This document shows positions 1-7,801 of a stretch of DNA of 14,064 bases, in pieces. Below the pieces are notes generated by a model. The model was not told where the DNA came from. It did no database searches and saw only the letters and a list, made by a program, of their open reading frames with translations. This DNA is from Lachnospiraceae bacterium (lineage in GTDB: Bacteria > Bacillota > Clostridia > Lachnospirales > Lachnospiraceae), in the NCBI GenBank assembly GCA_900770785.1, contig CAAGLJ010000191.1, forward strand, positions 1 to 14,064, written 5' to 3'. Made by a program: the position numbers and the translations under genes. Position 1 is the first letter of the stretch. Each line of letters starts with the position of its first letter.

Positions 1-50
1 AAAAAACTATTCATGGGTACACCGGCTATTTTCTAGCCGGTGCTATACCC
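1..50 (-). terminator. Intrinsic terminator of the sugar ABC operon
   Basis: On the minus strand a long hairpin lies about 55 bases after the last permease stop. The arms are GGGTA plus CACCGGCTA against TAGCCGGTG plus TACCC, interrupted by a small bulge, with a GAAAA loop. The hairpin itself spans 15-50. A run of six T follows after an 8-base gap (positions 6-1). The gap is longer than ideal, but the stem is very stable and sits where the operon should end. Confidence 0.7.
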
Positions 51-105
51 AGTTAATCATCTGAAGGCTGAACTGTTACCATTTATTCTCAGATTATGCT
101 ATAGC

Positions 106-1131
106 TTATACCTTTTTCAACTTCTTTTGAACCAATAGACCTGCCAGCGGATTTTTGGAGGTTCCTGATTTAACCGCTGCCGACAGCATATCCCAGGCTA
201 TTGCAGCAATAATGATGATTCCCTTAATGAGATTATGATAAATGGAATCGATTCCCAAAAGACGTAATCCATTGGTCATTATCCCAATCAGAATTGCTCC
301 CAGCATCGCCCCCTGGAGAGTGCCTTCACCACCCCGAAGGGACACACCTCCCACAACGATAGCTGCCAGCACATCATTCTCATAGCCCTGTGCCTGTGCT
401 GCAGATGCCTGGCGGTTCATACAGGAAAGCACAAAACCGGAAAGAGCCCCCAGAAAACCGGAAATGGTATAGGCGATAATAATCACACGTCTTGTGGAAA
501 TACCGGATAAATCTGATGCCTGACGATTTCCTCCGACGGCATAAATCTGCCTCCCGTAAACCGTATGATTTAAAACAAGATAGCAAGCTGCGAAGCAGAC
601 TAAAAGAATGTAAACCGGAATCGGTATCCCTAAAAAACGGGATTGTCCGATTTGGTTCATTACCTCGCAGTATAATACGTTGATCAGCTGGTTGCCTGTA
701 ATGAACTGTACAATTCCGTACAATACCTCATTGGTTGCCAGGGTCAGAAGGAAAGCCGGAATGGCAAATCTTGACAGAACAATGCCGTGAAAAAGGCCAC
801 TGATCATTCCACAGGCAGTACCACACAACAGGGCAAGCACTGCTCCCATAGTGGTCTGGTTAAAATACAGAGCCACTGTTGCCGCCATTGCTCCGCATAC
901 CGCCGCATTCCCGGAAACCGTGCGATCAATTCCCCCCAATAAAACCGGAAAGACAGCACCGCAAATCATAATACCCGTTAAGGAAATGGAATACAGGATA
1001 CTGACAAAATTACTATAGGTAAAGAATCTCCCTTTCGTAGAAAGAGTCAGAAAAATACACAGTAAAACCAGAACAATGATTCGGCTGTTGGAAAATATTC
1101 TTTTGATGATATCTGCTCTGCTTTTCTTCAT
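106..1131 (-). CDS. Sugar ABC transporter permease 2 (RbsC family)
   Basis: Integral membrane permease of a ribose-type (CUT2) ABC importer, 341 residues. It has a string of hydrophobic segments across its length and the family's typical C-terminal stretch containing VGGVSLRGGEGTLQGAMLGA, followed by a last membrane helix. It should form the transmembrane pore together with the other permease encoded upstream in the operon, with the shared ATPase docking inside. The reading frame opens at 1158, but I chose the ATG at 1131: GGAGAGGAG lies just before it, and it follows the ATPase stop by one base. The longer form would overlap the ATPase gene by 26 bases. It is the last gene of the operon, with a terminator beyond it. 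Substrate unknown. Confidence 0.9.
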   Translation of the reverse strand: MKKSRADIIKRIFSNSRIIVLVLLCIFLTLSTKGRFFTYSNFVSILYSISLTGIMICGAVFPVLLGGIDRTVSGNAAVCGAMAATVALYFNQTTMGAVLALLCGTACGMISGLFHGIVLSRFAIPAFLLTLATNEVLYGIVQFITGNQLINVLYCEVMNQIGQSRFLGIPIPVYILLVCFAACYLVLNHTVYGRQIYAVGGNRQASDLSGISTRRVIIIAYTISGFLGALSGFVLSCMNRQASAAQAQGYENDVLAAIVVGGVSLRGGEGTLQGAMLGAILIGIMTNGLRLLGIDSIYHNLIKGIIIIAAIAWDMLSAAVKSGTSKNPLAGLLVQKKLKKV

Positions 1132-1132
1132 T

Positions 1133-2644
1133 TTACTCCTCTCCTCCTTCTGCTTCAAACCCTGATGAAGCCATCAGAATATCCTCCTGGGTAACGATGC
1201 CGGTATGAAATTCCTTCACGATTTTCCCTTCCCGCATAACAAGGATACGATGAGCCACCCGCAAAACCTCTGCAATATCGGAGGATACCATAAGTATGGC
1301 AACTCCCCTTTTGGAAAGATTTTCGATAATCCGGTAAATTTCATCCTTAGCGCCTATGTCTATGCCAACGGTGGGTTCATCGATCAAAAGTACCTTAAGG
1401 TCACGGGTCAGCCATTTACCCAGCACTACCTTCTGCTGATTTCCCCCGGAAAGATTTCCCACTGACACATCCGGATTCGGAGGGCGCAGATCCACCAGAC
1501 GGGCCACATGATGGCCAAGCCTGTCCTCATCTGCTTTATGGATAAAGCCCTTTGAAGAAAGCCTGTCATAATTGGTCAGTGCCACATTCCCGGTTACGGA
1601 CAGCAGGGGAGAAAATCCCTGGGTACGCCTATCCTCCGGAATCAGGCCAAGCCCCGCTGCAATGGCCTGTTTAATCTTTGGCTGATAGGCTTTTCCCTCC
1701 AGCTCTATCCGTCCGCTGTCATGAGGATCCGCCCCATAGACAGCCCGGAGGATTTCCGTACGTCCCGAGCCCACCAGACCGGTGAGCACCAGCACTTCTC
1801 CCCGTTTCACCTCAAAGCTGATATTCTCATAAGTCCCCAGGCAGCTCAGCTGCTGTACCGAAAGCACCGTTTCTTCCTCTGACTGCTGAAGCATTCTTGA
1901 TGCCGTTGCCTCACTGACCGACTTTCCGATCATTCTTTTAATGATTTCAGCAGGAACAATCCGGTTTTTCTCCACAACCCCTTCATTCTTACCATCTCTT
2001 AAAATGGTAATGCGATCAGAAAGGTTGAATACCTCTTCCAAGCGATGGGAGATATAAATGATGCTTACTCCCCGTCCCTTAAGCTGATGGATAATTTTAA
2101 ACAGAAGCTCTGATTCATGGCTGGAGAGGGAAGCTGTGGGTTCATCCATAATAATCAGCTTTGCCTCAGCCACAAGGGCCTTTAAAATTTCCACCATCTG
2201 CATCTGGGCTACAGATAAGGTTTCCACAATATCATTTACTCCCAATGAAAATCCGTAGTATTTAATCAGATCAGCAATCCTTTTTTTCTCCTGCTTTACT
2301 TTAACAAAGCCAAAGCGGGAAAGCTCTTTTCCCAGCATGATATTTTGGTAGACGGAAAGGGTGGGAACCAGGGAAAGTTCCTGAAAAATTACGGAAATCC
2401 CCAGAGCCGCTGCATCTTCTCTGGAAGCAATATTTACTTCCTTTCCTTCCATAAAAATCTGTCCGCCATCCTTGGGATATACTCCCGTCAAAATCTTAAT
2501 CAGCGTCGATTTTCCTGCTCCGTTTTCTCCCAAAAGAGCATGAACCTCTCCCTTTCGCACCTGAAAATTCACACGATTCAGAGCATGGACATGGGCAAAT
2601 ATTTTTTCTATATTTTTCATTTCAAATAAAATCTCTTTATCCAT
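1133..2644 (-). CDS. Sugar ABC transporter ATP-binding protein (RbsA/MglA family)
   Basis: Double nucleotide-binding-domain ATPase of 503 residues, the usual length for RbsA/MglA/XylG proteins. Domain 1 has Walker A GENGAGKST (residues 39-47), Walker B LIIMDEPTASL and the degenerate signature LSVAQMQMVE. Domain 2 has the degenerate P-loop GLVGSGRTE typical of this family, an intact LSGGNQQK signature and Walker B LLIDEPTVGID. One fused protein therefore supplies both ATPase halves and powers import through the two flanking permeases. The start ATG overlaps the end of the upstream permease gene by 8 bases, and the stop is one base from the downstream permease start, so translational coupling is likely. 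The sugar cannot be inferred from this subunit. Confidence 0.95.
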   Translation of the reverse strand: MDKEILFEMKNIEKIFAHVHALNRVNFQVRKGEVHALLGENGAGKSTLIKILTGVYPKDGGQIFMEGKEVNIASREDAAALGISVIFQELSLVPTLSVYQNIMLGKELSRFGFVKVKQEKKRIADLIKYYGFSLGVNDIVETLSVAQMQMVEILKALVAEAKLIIMDEPTASLSSHESELLFKIIHQLKGRGVSIIYISHRLEEVFNLSDRITILRDGKNEGVVEKNRIVPAEIIKRMIGKSVSEATASRMLQQSEEETVLSVQQLSCLGTYENISFEVKRGEVLVLTGLVGSGRTEILRAVYGADPHDSGRIELEGKAYQPKIKQAIAAGLGLIPEDRRTQGFSPLLSVTGNVALTNYDRLSSKGFIHKADEDRLGHHVARLVDLRPPNPDVSVGNLSGGNQQKVVLGKWLTRDLKVLLIDEPTVGIDIGAKDEIYRIIENLSKRGVAILMVSSDIAEVLRVAHRILVMREGKIVKEFHTGIVTQEDILMASSGFEAEGGEE

Positions 2645-3650
2645 TTGCCTTTACCGCCTTCTTTTCCTGTGCAGCAGCCGCAGCTCTTTTATTGCGCTTA
2701 TGCATAAATTCATTGTAATAGGCATCGAAAATCAGCATAAGCACAATGATCAGCCCAGATACAACAGCCTGGGTCTGTGTAGTAAAGCCATATTTACGCA
2801 TACCATTTCTAAGCACCTGCATAAACAGCACTCCCATTACCGTACCAAACATATCTCCTCTTCCGCCGGTAAAGGCAGCGCCTCCGATAACTGCCGCCGA
2901 TATGGCCTGTAAGGCAAAGGTCTGTCCTGTTGCCACCTCGTTGGAACGGTATCTGCCAATGGTAAACATAGCTGCTACAAAGGCACATATTCCGGAGAGA
3001 ATAAAGGCCGTTATTTTCGTTTTGATAAAGCTGATACCGGAGTATTCCGCACTCTTGCGGTTAGCACCCATTGCATAAATATGGGTACCCCACTTTGTCA
3101 TTTTCAAAAAAATCTGTCCTAAAATTGCCATGCTGAAAAAGACCAGTGTTACCAGATAGAGCCCTCCCGGAATTTGTCCTCCCAGGGCAACCATGGTTTT
3201 ATTATTAATCTGCGTTGCACTGATCTGCCCATATTCATTACGAATAGCCAGAATATAAGTCAGCCCCGTAAAAATAAACTGTGTTGACAAGGTGGCAACA
3301 AAATCCGGAATCTGTAACACCCCAACACAAATACCATTAAGGAGTCCTCCTGCAACGGCAGCCAAAAGTGAGAGCAGGAGAATGGCCATTAAGGGTAATA
3401 CAGTATAGTAATACAGGTGTGCAAACACCATACAAACGGTACCCATTAAATGGCCGCAGGAAAGGTCATTACCTCCTGTGATAATGGTTATGGTTACCCC
3501 GATAGCCAAAATACCGACAACCGAGCATTCCCGCAAAAGGGTTATGATATTTGCCTGGGTGAAAAAAGAATCCGTTGTTATCGAAAAGATAATAACCAAA
3601 ATAAACAGGAGAGCAAAGGAAATCATACGCCGTAGGGTTTCTTGTCTCAT
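2637..3650 (-). CDS. Sugar ABC transporter permease 1 (RbsC family)
   Basis: RbsC-type membrane permease of 337 residues, paired with a second distinct permease two genes downstream. It is rich in hydrophobic segments and carries the family stretch AAVIGGAAFTGGRGDMFGTV near residues 255-275. The tail is charged and cytoplasmic (HKRNKRAAAAAQEKKAVKANG region). The frame opens at 3707, but GGAGGT four bases before the ATG at 3650 decides the start. The longer version would run through the stable intercistronic hairpin at 3681-3710. It follows the binding-protein gene and overlaps the ATPase gene by 8 bases. Two different permeases suggest a heterodimeric channel, as in the YtfT/YjfF pair of E. 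coli. Confidence 0.9.
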   Translation of the reverse strand: MRQETLRRMISFALLFILVIIFSITTDSFFTQANIITLLRECSVVGILAIGVTITIITGGNDLSCGHLMGTVCMVFAHLYYYTVLPLMAILLLSLLAAVAGGLLNGICVGVLQIPDFVATLSTQFIFTGLTYILAIRNEYGQISATQINNKTMVALGGQIPGGLYLVTLVFFSMAILGQIFLKMTKWGTHIYAMGANRKSAEYSGISFIKTKITAFILSGICAFVAAMFTIGRYRSNEVATGQTFALQAISAAVIGGAAFTGGRGDMFGTVMGVLFMQVLRNGMRKYGFTTQTQAVVSGLIIVLMLIFDAYYNEFMHKRNKRAAAAAQEKKAVKANG

Positions 3651-3680
3651 GTATACCTCCATTTTGCCTGTATTCAGAAA

Positions 3681-3710
3681 CAGATGGCTGCGTGCGACAC
3701 GCGCCATCTG
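3681..3710 (-). other. Intercistronic stem-loop after the binding-protein gene
   Basis: A near-perfect hairpin lies between the binding-protein stop and the permease start. The outer arm is CAGATGGC against GCCATCTG, the inner arm GCGTG against CACGC, with a single unpaired base and a three-base loop. On the minus strand only TTT follows, so it is not a convincing terminator. Such hairpins in ABC operons often protect the 3' end of the binding-protein message and let it accumulate above the membrane subunits. That role is inferred here. Confidence 0.6.
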
Positions 3711-3739
3711 TCCTATTGTAAGTCTGCTATTTTAACCGA

Positions 3740-4795
3740 TTACCACCGCATATCCTCCGTAATGGAGTCAACATTATTTGCATCTACGGTCATAGGCGGC
3801 ATCTTAATCACCGGTGTCTCGGTAAAGGTCGATGTATCCATATTGGAGCCGATATACATCATCAGCATACGTGCAGCTGTTGCCCCCTGGTCATAACAGT
3901 TGGTATAAACCGTTCCGGTGATAATTCCGGATTCAATATACTCCAGTGCCTTTGTTTCACCGTTAGCACCCCAAATCATAATATCGGAGCGTCCTGCATT
4001 TCTTACCGCTTCTCCGGCACCCTCGGCCATCTGATCATTATGGGCAAAAACGGCATCAATCTGATCCCCGTATGTAGTCAAAAAGTCCTGCATAACGGTA
4101 TTGGCCTTTTCCATATTCCACTCAGCCGTCTGCTCATCCAAAATGGTGATGTCCGGATATTCTGCCATAGCCTGCCTAAATCCCTGCTCCAGACTTTCTC
4201 CCCGTGCCGCCCCCGGTGTTGCCTGAATAACTACGATATTGCCTTTTCCCTTAAGATCCTCTGCCATACGCTGACCGATTGCATATCCGGCTTCCACATC
4301 CGTCATGGCAACCAGGCCCGCATGTGGTGTATTTACGTCGATATTGATACAAACTACGGGAATACCGGCTGCTTCCGCATCTGCAACTGCCTGGGCACTG
4401 GCATCAGAATTCCAGGCCTGTAAAATAATACCGTCATATCCCTGGGCAATCAAGTCGGCAATAATGGCATTCTGCGTATCAGAGCTTTTCTCTCCATCGA
4501 AAATATTAAACTCAACATTATTCCAATATTCCAGCTCCTGCTTAATCCCTTTTCCCCAGGCTGTTCCGTTTGCTTCCGAAGCCGCTGTGGGAATCCATGC
4601 AATCTTAATCGGATCACTATAGGGATTCTTTACTGTCTCCTTGAGAGCAATGCCGCCCTTACTCTCTGCAGCCGATTCCGTATTGCCCTCTGTCTGTGTG
4701 GCAGCTGCATTTTCCTGATTTGCCGCCTCACATGCAGTCAGGGAAAACATCAGCAGCATTGCACATATTACACTAAACACTCTGTTTAATTTCAT
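3740..4795 (-). CDS. Sugar ABC transporter substrate-binding lipoprotein (RbsB family)
   Basis: Periplasmic-binding-protein-like receptor of 351 residues, tethered to the outer face of the membrane. It starts with a lysine/arginine n-region, a hydrophobic stretch and the lipobox LTAC, so Cys22 should be the lipidated first residue. A low-complexity Ala/Glu/Gln/Ser linker follows. The rest is a type 1 two-lobed fold with family landmarks: QGYDGIILQAWNSDA, GIPVVCINIDV, an AHNDQMAEGA stretch and the WGANGE segment. The first in-frame start is a GTG at 4801. I chose the ATG at 4795 because GAGAGG is correctly spaced for it. It is the first gene of the operon, 60-100 bases below a consensus promoter. 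The ligand could be a pentose, hexose or sugar alcohol. Confidence 0.9.
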   Translation of the reverse strand: MKLNRVFSVICAMLLMFSLTACEAANQENAAATQTEGNTESAAESKGGIALKETVKNPYSDPIKIAWIPTAASEANGTAWGKGIKQELEYWNNVEFNIFDGEKSSDTQNAIIADLIAQGYDGIILQAWNSDASAQAVADAEAAGIPVVCINIDVNTPHAGLVAMTDVEAGYAIGQRMAEDLKGKGNIVVIQATPGAARGESLEQGFRQAMAEYPDITILDEQTAEWNMEKANTVMQDFLTTYGDQIDAVFAHNDQMAEGAGEAVRNAGRSDIMIWGANGETKALEYIESGIITGTVYTNCYDQGATAARMLMMYIGSNMDTSTFTETPVIKMPPMTVDANNVDSITEDMRW

Positions 4796-4844
4796 CCTCA
4801 CTAACCTCTCTTAATCCTATTTAACCGTCTGATAATCTTATAAA

Positions 4845-4912
4845 AACAGTACAGACCGTGTATAGGTATTCTACAAATGTGGATAAATTATGTCAAGTAT
4901 TTCTGTACAGAA
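4845..4912. promoter_or_regulatory. Candidate operator pair around the ABC promoter
   Basis: A perfect 12-base palindrome, TTCTGTACAGAA, lies at 4901-4912 just upstream of the -35 box. A related sequence, ACAGTACAGA, lies at about 4847-4856, just downstream of the -10 box. Their GTAC centres are about 56 bases apart and bracket the promoter, as expected for sites bound by one dimeric regulator. No regulator gene is present in this window, so the assignment is inference. Confidence 0.35.
4868..4896 (-). promoter_or_regulatory. Sigma-70-type promoter of the sugar ABC operon
   Basis: On the minus strand a perfect TTGACA (4891-4896) is separated by exactly 17 bases from TAGAAT (4868-4873), five of six to consensus. 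The predicted start lies about 65 bases before the binding-protein ATG. This makes the transporter an independent transcription unit even though it lies only 130 bases after cytX. Confidence 0.75.
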
Positions 4913-4924
4913 CCATCTATTTTT

Positions 4925-6112
4925 TCAATGAAGATGCACTTTAGGGTTTAAAACAGAAGATGCCCAACTGACCAAAAGACAAATCAGAATGGTGACTACC
5001 ATATCCACCAAGGTGCTTCCAAGAACAAAATCAAAATGCATTACGATGCGGTATATCAGAAAACCGATCACCCAAATCACCATATTACAAAGATTAAAAG
5101 CGTATTCCTCTCTGTTCTTTTTCAGCAGAAAAAAATCCGCAATTTGAATGGCAATCATTGGGGCAAATACTGAGCCGATGAAATACAGAAACTCCGTTAT
5201 ATCATTCAGCGGAAGCAGTATTGCGCTAATCGTGCCTACGATTGTAGTAACCAGTGCAAGTCCTTTTCCATTGATCTTACCGGTAATTGCTTCGCCTGAA
5301 ATGCCTGCGGAATTCGCATCCAGGAATGTTGTTGTAACCGTGGAAAAAACGATAATCAAAAGGCCGGCGCTGCCCAGTCCTGCCTTCAGCATAATTGCGG
5401 CAATGTCCGATTCTGCTGTAAAAATAGCAGCTCCCATACCAATCACATACATCCAGCAGCTTACAAGTCCGTATACAGCTGTACTGACGGCAGTTGCCTT
5501 AACAGGCTTATCAGCCTCCCTCGTGTAATCGCTGATCAGCGGCAGCCACGATAACGGCATGGCAACCGACAGCTCTACTGCCGCTCCAAAAGTTATCCCT
5601 TCACCACTGATGCTTAGCGCTGTTCCTTTTCCAAAGATTATAAAGCTTAAGATAATCGTCAGGATGAATAGTGCTGTCATGGCAACTGTATTCACCTTGC
5701 CGAGATTCTTAATCCCAATGATAATCCACAGGGCAATCAGCCCTCCTATAATGATACACCATACCCAATTACCAATACCCAAAATACTGTTTGCCGCCAG
5801 CGCACCATCATAAATCATAATGGCTGTCCAGCCAATAAGCTGAAGGATATTCAATAGGGCAAACAGCAGCGCTCCCTTGGAGCCAAAGCTCATTTTTACC
5901 GTATCCATCGAGCTTTTACGAACCTTACCTCCAATCAGTCCTGCAAGAAAAAGCATAATACAGCCGATTATATGACCAATGATAATCGCGAATATGCCCC
6001 GAAAAAAGCCAAGCGGTGCAAAATAGGTGCCGGTTAATATCTCTGCAATGGATACTCCGGCCCCAAACCAAATGAGACCGTTTTCAAAAACGGAGGTGTG
6101 TTTTTCTGCCAT
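4925..6112 (-). CDS. cytX: Hydroxymethylpyrimidine transporter, CytX-like (NCS1 family)
   Basis: Membrane permease of 395 residues in the nucleobase:cation symporter-1 family. About twelve hydrophobic segments are visible. The first carries the NCS1 stretch IWFGAGVSIAEILTGTYFAPLGF, and a PLSWLPLISDYTREADKP segment lies mid-protein. Its place as last gene of a TPP-riboswitch operon, directly after thiD, points to uptake of HMP, the pyrimidine precursor of thiamine (CytX in comparative genomics). A TTG codon at 6115 keeps the frame open, but the ATG at 6112 shares its first base with the thiD stop (TGATG) and has AGGTG eight bases upstream, so I chose it. I see no clear terminator before the sugar-operon promoter. 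Confidence 0.87.
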   Translation of the reverse strand: MAEKHTSVFENGLIWFGAGVSIAEILTGTYFAPLGFFRGIFAIIIGHIIGCIMLFLAGLIGGKVRKSSMDTVKMSFGSKGALLFALLNILQLIGWTAIMIYDGALAANSILGIGNWVWCIIIGGLIALWIIIGIKNLGKVNTVAMTALFILTIILSFIIFGKGTALSISGEGITFGAAVELSVAMPLSWLPLISDYTREADKPVKATAVSTAVYGLVSCWMYVIGMGAAIFTAESDIAAIMLKAGLGSAGLLIIVFSTVTTTFLDANSAGISGEAITGKINGKGLALVTTIVGTISAILLPLNDITEFLYFIGSVFAPMIAIQIADFFLLKKNREEYAFNLCNMVIWVIGFLIYRIVMHFDFVLGSTLVDMVVTILICLLVSWASSVLNPKVHLH

Positions 6113-6921
6113 CAATCATTCACCTGCCTTACATACTCTCCCTTTAAATCAAAGGTGTGGGCTATCGGCCCGGAGCCTTTGCCCAGATCCAGCATTACGG
6201 CCAGTGCACCGGAGAGATAATCCTTTGCCCTTTTTACCGATTCTGCAAGAGCAAAGCCCTTTGCCAGATTAGCGGCAATGGCGCTTGACAGCGTACATCC
6301 GGTACCGTGGGTATTGGGATTATCAATCCGTTTTCCTTCAATCCATTGGCCGTTTCCATTTATGTACAATAGATCATTGGCATCGTTGACACTATGTCCG
6401 CCCTTCAGCAATATCGGACATTGATATAAATCATAGATTCTCTTTGCTGCCTCCGTCATATCCTTTTTGCCCCTAATAGTTATTCCGGACAAAATCTCTG
6501 CCTCAGGAATATTTGGCGTGATAAGAGCTGCCATCGGAAACAACTCCCTACACAGAGTTTGGATGGCATCATTCTCCAATAGCGAAGAACCGCTGGTAGC
6601 TACCATAACGGGATCTACCACCACATTTTTTGCCTTATGATATTTTAGCCGCTCTGCTATCACCTTGATCAGCTTGCTTGAAGATACCATACCGATTTTA
6701 ACCGCATCCGGGAATATATCCTCAAATACGGCGTTAATCTGCTCCTTTAAAAACTCAGGTTTTACTTCCTGAATTGCTCTTACGCCGGTTGTATTCTGTG
6801 CCGTCAGTGCCGTAACTGCACTCATGGCATAAACACCATTCATGGTCATTGTTTTAATATCTGCTTGAATACCGGCGCCTCCGCAGGAATCACTGCCTGC
6901 GATTGATAATGCTGTTCTCAT
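6112..6921 (-). CDS. thiD: Hydroxymethylpyrimidine/phosphomethylpyrimidine kinase ThiD
   Basis: Cytoplasmic ribokinase-fold kinase of 269 residues, the normal length for ThiD. It phosphorylates HMP to HMP-P and then to HMP-PP, the pyrimidine substrate of ThiE. Visible landmarks are the N-terminal AGSDSCGGAGIQAD substrate-binding stretch, VVDPVMVATSGSSLL, and the C-terminal anion-hole/catalytic motif THGTGCTLSSAIAANLA with its Asp-like GTGC context. A purine-rich AAAGGAAG lies about 10 bases before the ATG. Its stop overlaps the cytX start by one base. Upstream, 75 bases separate it from a 55-codon small gene rather than from thiE directly. A stand-alone role in vitamin B6 salvage is possible for this fold but unlikely in this operon. 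Confidence 0.95.
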   Translation of the reverse strand: MRTALSIAGSDSCGGAGIQADIKTMTMNGVYAMSAVTALTAQNTTGVRAIQEVKPEFLKEQINAVFEDIFPDAVKIGMVSSSKLIKVIAERLKYHKAKNVVVDPVMVATSGSSLLENDAIQTLCRELFPMAALITPNIPEAEILSGITIRGKKDMTEAAKRIYDLYQCPILLKGGHSVNDANDLLYINGNGQWIEGKRIDNPNTHGTGCTLSSAIAANLAKGFALAESVKRAKDYLSGALAVMLDLGKGSGPIAHTFDLKGEYVRQVND

Positions 6922-6995
6922 TACGTTTGCTTCCTTTCCTCTATATTTACATTATTTTTCTTGAGCGACAGAGAGTGGTGCCCCCGGTCTGCCGC

Positions 6996-7163
6996 TTACA
7001 TGTTATTATTTATCCTATTCCAAAATCCTTCAAAGTCAGTGAGAGCCTTAAGATATATATGGGCTTCTTTCCTGACCTCTAACTGGTGAAGAAATTCGGC
7101 AACATCTTTTTTCAGGGTAAAGGTTTTAAAGACTTCTTCCAGATTTTCCCTGCTCATTATCAT
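6996..7163 (-). CDS. Small protein of unknown function inside the thiamine operon
   Basis: A 55-residue frame occupies the gap between thiE and thiD. Its ATG overlaps the thiE stop as ATGA, and AAAGGTGG lies seven bases upstream, so it is well placed for coupled translation. Codon use resembles the neighbours. The product (MIMSRENLEEVFKTF at the start, FEGFWNRINNNM at the end) is charged and should be mainly helical, with no signal peptide, membrane segment or cysteine pair. I do not recognise the family. It could be a small accessory or regulatory protein for thiamine salvage, or the remnant of a larger gene. Good initiation signals and an intact frame favour a real gene. Confidence 0.6.
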   Translation of the reverse strand: MIMSRENLEEVFKTFTLKKDVAEFLHQLEVRKEAHIYLKALTDFEGFWNRINNNM

Positions 7164-7801
7164 GGGGAAACCACCTTTTGTGTGAGCTCCTTCAACTGGG
7201 TAGTGGCACTTTTGATATCATCAGCAGCAAAGATGGCACTGATCACTGCCACACCACAGATTCCGCTGTTTAAAAGCTCTGAAACATTATGTCTGCCTAT
7301 CCCGCCTATGGCAACAACAGGAATCTTTACTGCTTCGCAAATGGCTTTTAGGGTTTGATAATCTACCTGTTCTGCATCTGCCTTGGAACCGGTTGGAAAT
7401 ACTGCACCTACTCCAAGATAGTCTGCCCCCTGCTTTTGGGCAAGGATGGCCTGCTCCACGGTTTGTGCCGATACGCCCAGAATCTTATCCTTTCCAATCA
7501 ATGAACGGACATTTCCGGCTTCCATATCGCTTTGACCAACATGAACACCGTCTGCATCCATCTTACAGGCAAGCTCTACATTGTCATTGATTACAAAGGG
7601 AACCTTATATCTATGACAAAGCTCCTTTATTTCAAGGGCTTCTTTTAAAAATGCCTCCTCAGCTAATTCTTTTTCGCGAAGCTGGACAAAAGTTGCTCCC
7701 CCCTGTAAAGCTTCCTCCACTTGTTCATATAAGGTCTGCTCTCCAAGCCAGGAACGATCCGTTACCGCATAGATGAGCAGATCTTTTTTATCGCACTTCA
7801 T
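7160..7801 (-). CDS. thiE: Thiamine-phosphate synthase ThiE
   Basis: TIM-barrel enzyme of 213 residues that condenses HMP-PP with thiazole phosphate to give thiamine phosphate and pyrophosphate. Signatures appear in order: YAVTDR at the start, GGATFVQLREKE (phosphate and substrate contacts), VPFVINDNVELA, DGVHVGQSDM, DYLGVGAVFPTGSK (pyrophosphate loop region) and VVAIGGIGRHNV. The ATG lies inside the end of thiM (14-base overlap) and is preceded by AAAGGAG at ideal spacing, so coupling with thiM is expected. Its stop shares bases with the start of the 55-codon gene. No thiamine-phosphate kinase gene is present in the window, so the last step to TPP must be encoded elsewhere. Confidence 0.95.
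   Translation of the reverse strand: MKCDKKDLLIYAVTDRSWLGEQTLYEQVEEALQGGATFVQLREKELAEEAFLKEALEIKELCHRYKVPFVINDNVELACKMDADGVHVGQSDMEAGNVRSLIGKDKILGVSAQTVEQAILAQKQGADYLGVGAVFPTGSKADAEQVDYQTLKAICEAVKIPVVAIGGIGRHNVSELLNSGICGVAVISAIFAADDIKSATTQLKELTQKVVSP

Noticed and set aside
4879..4887. Perfect DnaA-box-like nonamer TGTGGATAA
   Set aside because: A single copy inside the 17-base spacer of the sugar promoter, with no cluster, AT-rich unwinding element or replication gene, so it is probably chance.
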